Shown one piece after another: positions 6,403 through 6,914 of a stretch of DNA of 6,914 nt. Origin of the DNA: Bacteroidales bacterium (GTDB taxonomy: Bacteria > Bacteroidota > Bacteroidia > Bacteroidales > SMBSF39); NCBI GenBank assembly GCA_021107685.1, contig JAIOSH010000598.1:1-6914 (forward strand), written 5' to 3'. Both the position numbers and the translations under genes were made by a program. Position 1 is the stretch's first letter, and the number at the start of each line of letters is the position of its first letter. The notes under the pieces are model-generated. The model had not been told where the DNA came from. It ran no database searches and worked only from the letters and a program-made list of their open reading frames with translations.

Positions 6403-6914
6403 ATGAAAAAACTTCTGTTTTCTGTAATATATCTTTTTATTTTTTACTCTGCTGAGGCGCAGACTAATGTGTATCATCCTTTTCCTGATTCCAATGTTGT
6501 ATGGGTAGGAACAAGTTGGTATAATTATCCACCTACTGATGTTATATATAATGACTACAATCTCTATATTTCAGGAGATACCATTATCGGTAGTAATATT
6601 TACCATAAACTTTATCAAAATGGATATATATGGGCAACTTGTCCACCTCCCGGGTATTATTATTTCGGTCAATATTTTGGTGCTTTCAGACAAGACAGTG
6701 CGAACAAAAAAGTTTATTTTTTTGAAAATGGCAATGATACGCTTGCTTATGACTTTAATCTAAATATCGGAGATACACTGCCTGTTACTTGTTTAAATGT
6801 ATTAAATAATAATTATGTTCAATCAATAGATTCAGTTCTTGTAGGAAGCCAATACCACAAAAGATTTTGGATCAGTGATGATAATAGTATCAATTATGCA
6901 TCACTAATTGAAGG
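6403..6914 (+). CDS. Exported protein, N-terminal part (probable surface/secreted, 3' end beyond window)
   Basis: An open frame of 170 codons runs from ATG 6403 without a stop to the right edge. It begins with a classic signal peptide: MKKLL, a hydrophobic core (FSVIYLFIFY), then SAEA with cleavage before or near Gln20. The mature part is rich in Tyr, Asn, Asp and Gly with alternating short strands: YNLYISGDTIIGSNIYHKLY (52-71), NKKVYFFENGNDTLAYDFNLNIGDT (101-125) and IDSVLVGSQYHKRFWI (142-157). This pattern is common in Bacteroidota extracellular proteins that often end in a type IX secretion (Por) sorting domain; that end would lie outside the window, so the assignment is inference. There is no lipobox, no enzymatic motif and no Shine-Dalgarno (CGAAACAACA precedes the ATG). 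It is transcribed divergently from the efflux operon, with no evident functional link. Function is unknown. Confidence 0.85.
   Translation, partial: MKKLLFSVIYLFIFYSAEAQTNVYHPFPDSNVVWVGTSWYNYPPTDVIYNDYNLYISGDTIIGSNIYHKLYQNGYIWATCPPPGYYYFGQYFGAFRQDSANKKVYFFENGNDTLAYDFNLNIGDTLPVTCLNVLNNNYVQSIDSVLVGSQYHKRFWISDDNSINYASLIE

Noticed and set aside
6539..6763. 74-codon open frame on the plus strand
   Set aside because: It is in another frame inside the longer open frame from 6403, which has a signal peptide and a coherent secreted-protein composition.

Overview
The window looks like chromosomal DNA from an AT-rich member of the Bacteroidota. Four things point there: low G+C content, near absence of Shine-Dalgarno sequences, a tRNA promoter matching the Bacteroidota consensus (TTG, 19-nt spacer, TAnnTTTG), and a surface or secreted protein typical of the phylum. 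The species cannot be named from the sequence.

Layout, left to right. Bases 1-230 hold a small tRNA unit on the minus strand. It runs from a promoter (200-230) through a decayed tRNA-like remnant (120-188) and an intact tRNA-Val(UAC) with encoded CCA (26-103) to an intrinsic terminator that begins right after the CCA (1-26). Bases 253-5992 hold a three-gene minus-strand operon, transcribed in the order periplasmic adaptor, RND inner-membrane pump, TolC-like outer-membrane channel. The gaps between the genes are 3 nt and about 55-65 nt. These are the three parts of one tripartite efflux machine. The adaptor is anchored in the inner membrane and joins the pump to the channel, and the pump uses the proton gradient to push substrate out through the channel. 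The substrate cannot be read from sequence.

Bases about 5993-6402 separate the efflux operon from a divergent gene. The stretch holds a probable -7 element for the efflux operon, a slightly GC-richer patch with no identified gene, a candidate plus-strand -7 element, and two abutting palindromes. From 6403 to the right edge runs the 5' part of a plus-strand gene for an exported protein. It has a clear signal peptide and is cut by the window end.

No new system is visible. The observations most worth a second look are the decayed tRNA under a good promoter, the replacement of the conserved TM10 lysine in the pump by isoleucine, the unusual proline-rich segment where the adaptor should have its coiled-coil hairpin, and the paired palindromes upstream of the secreted-protein gene. 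No regulator, mobile element or CRISPR array is seen.
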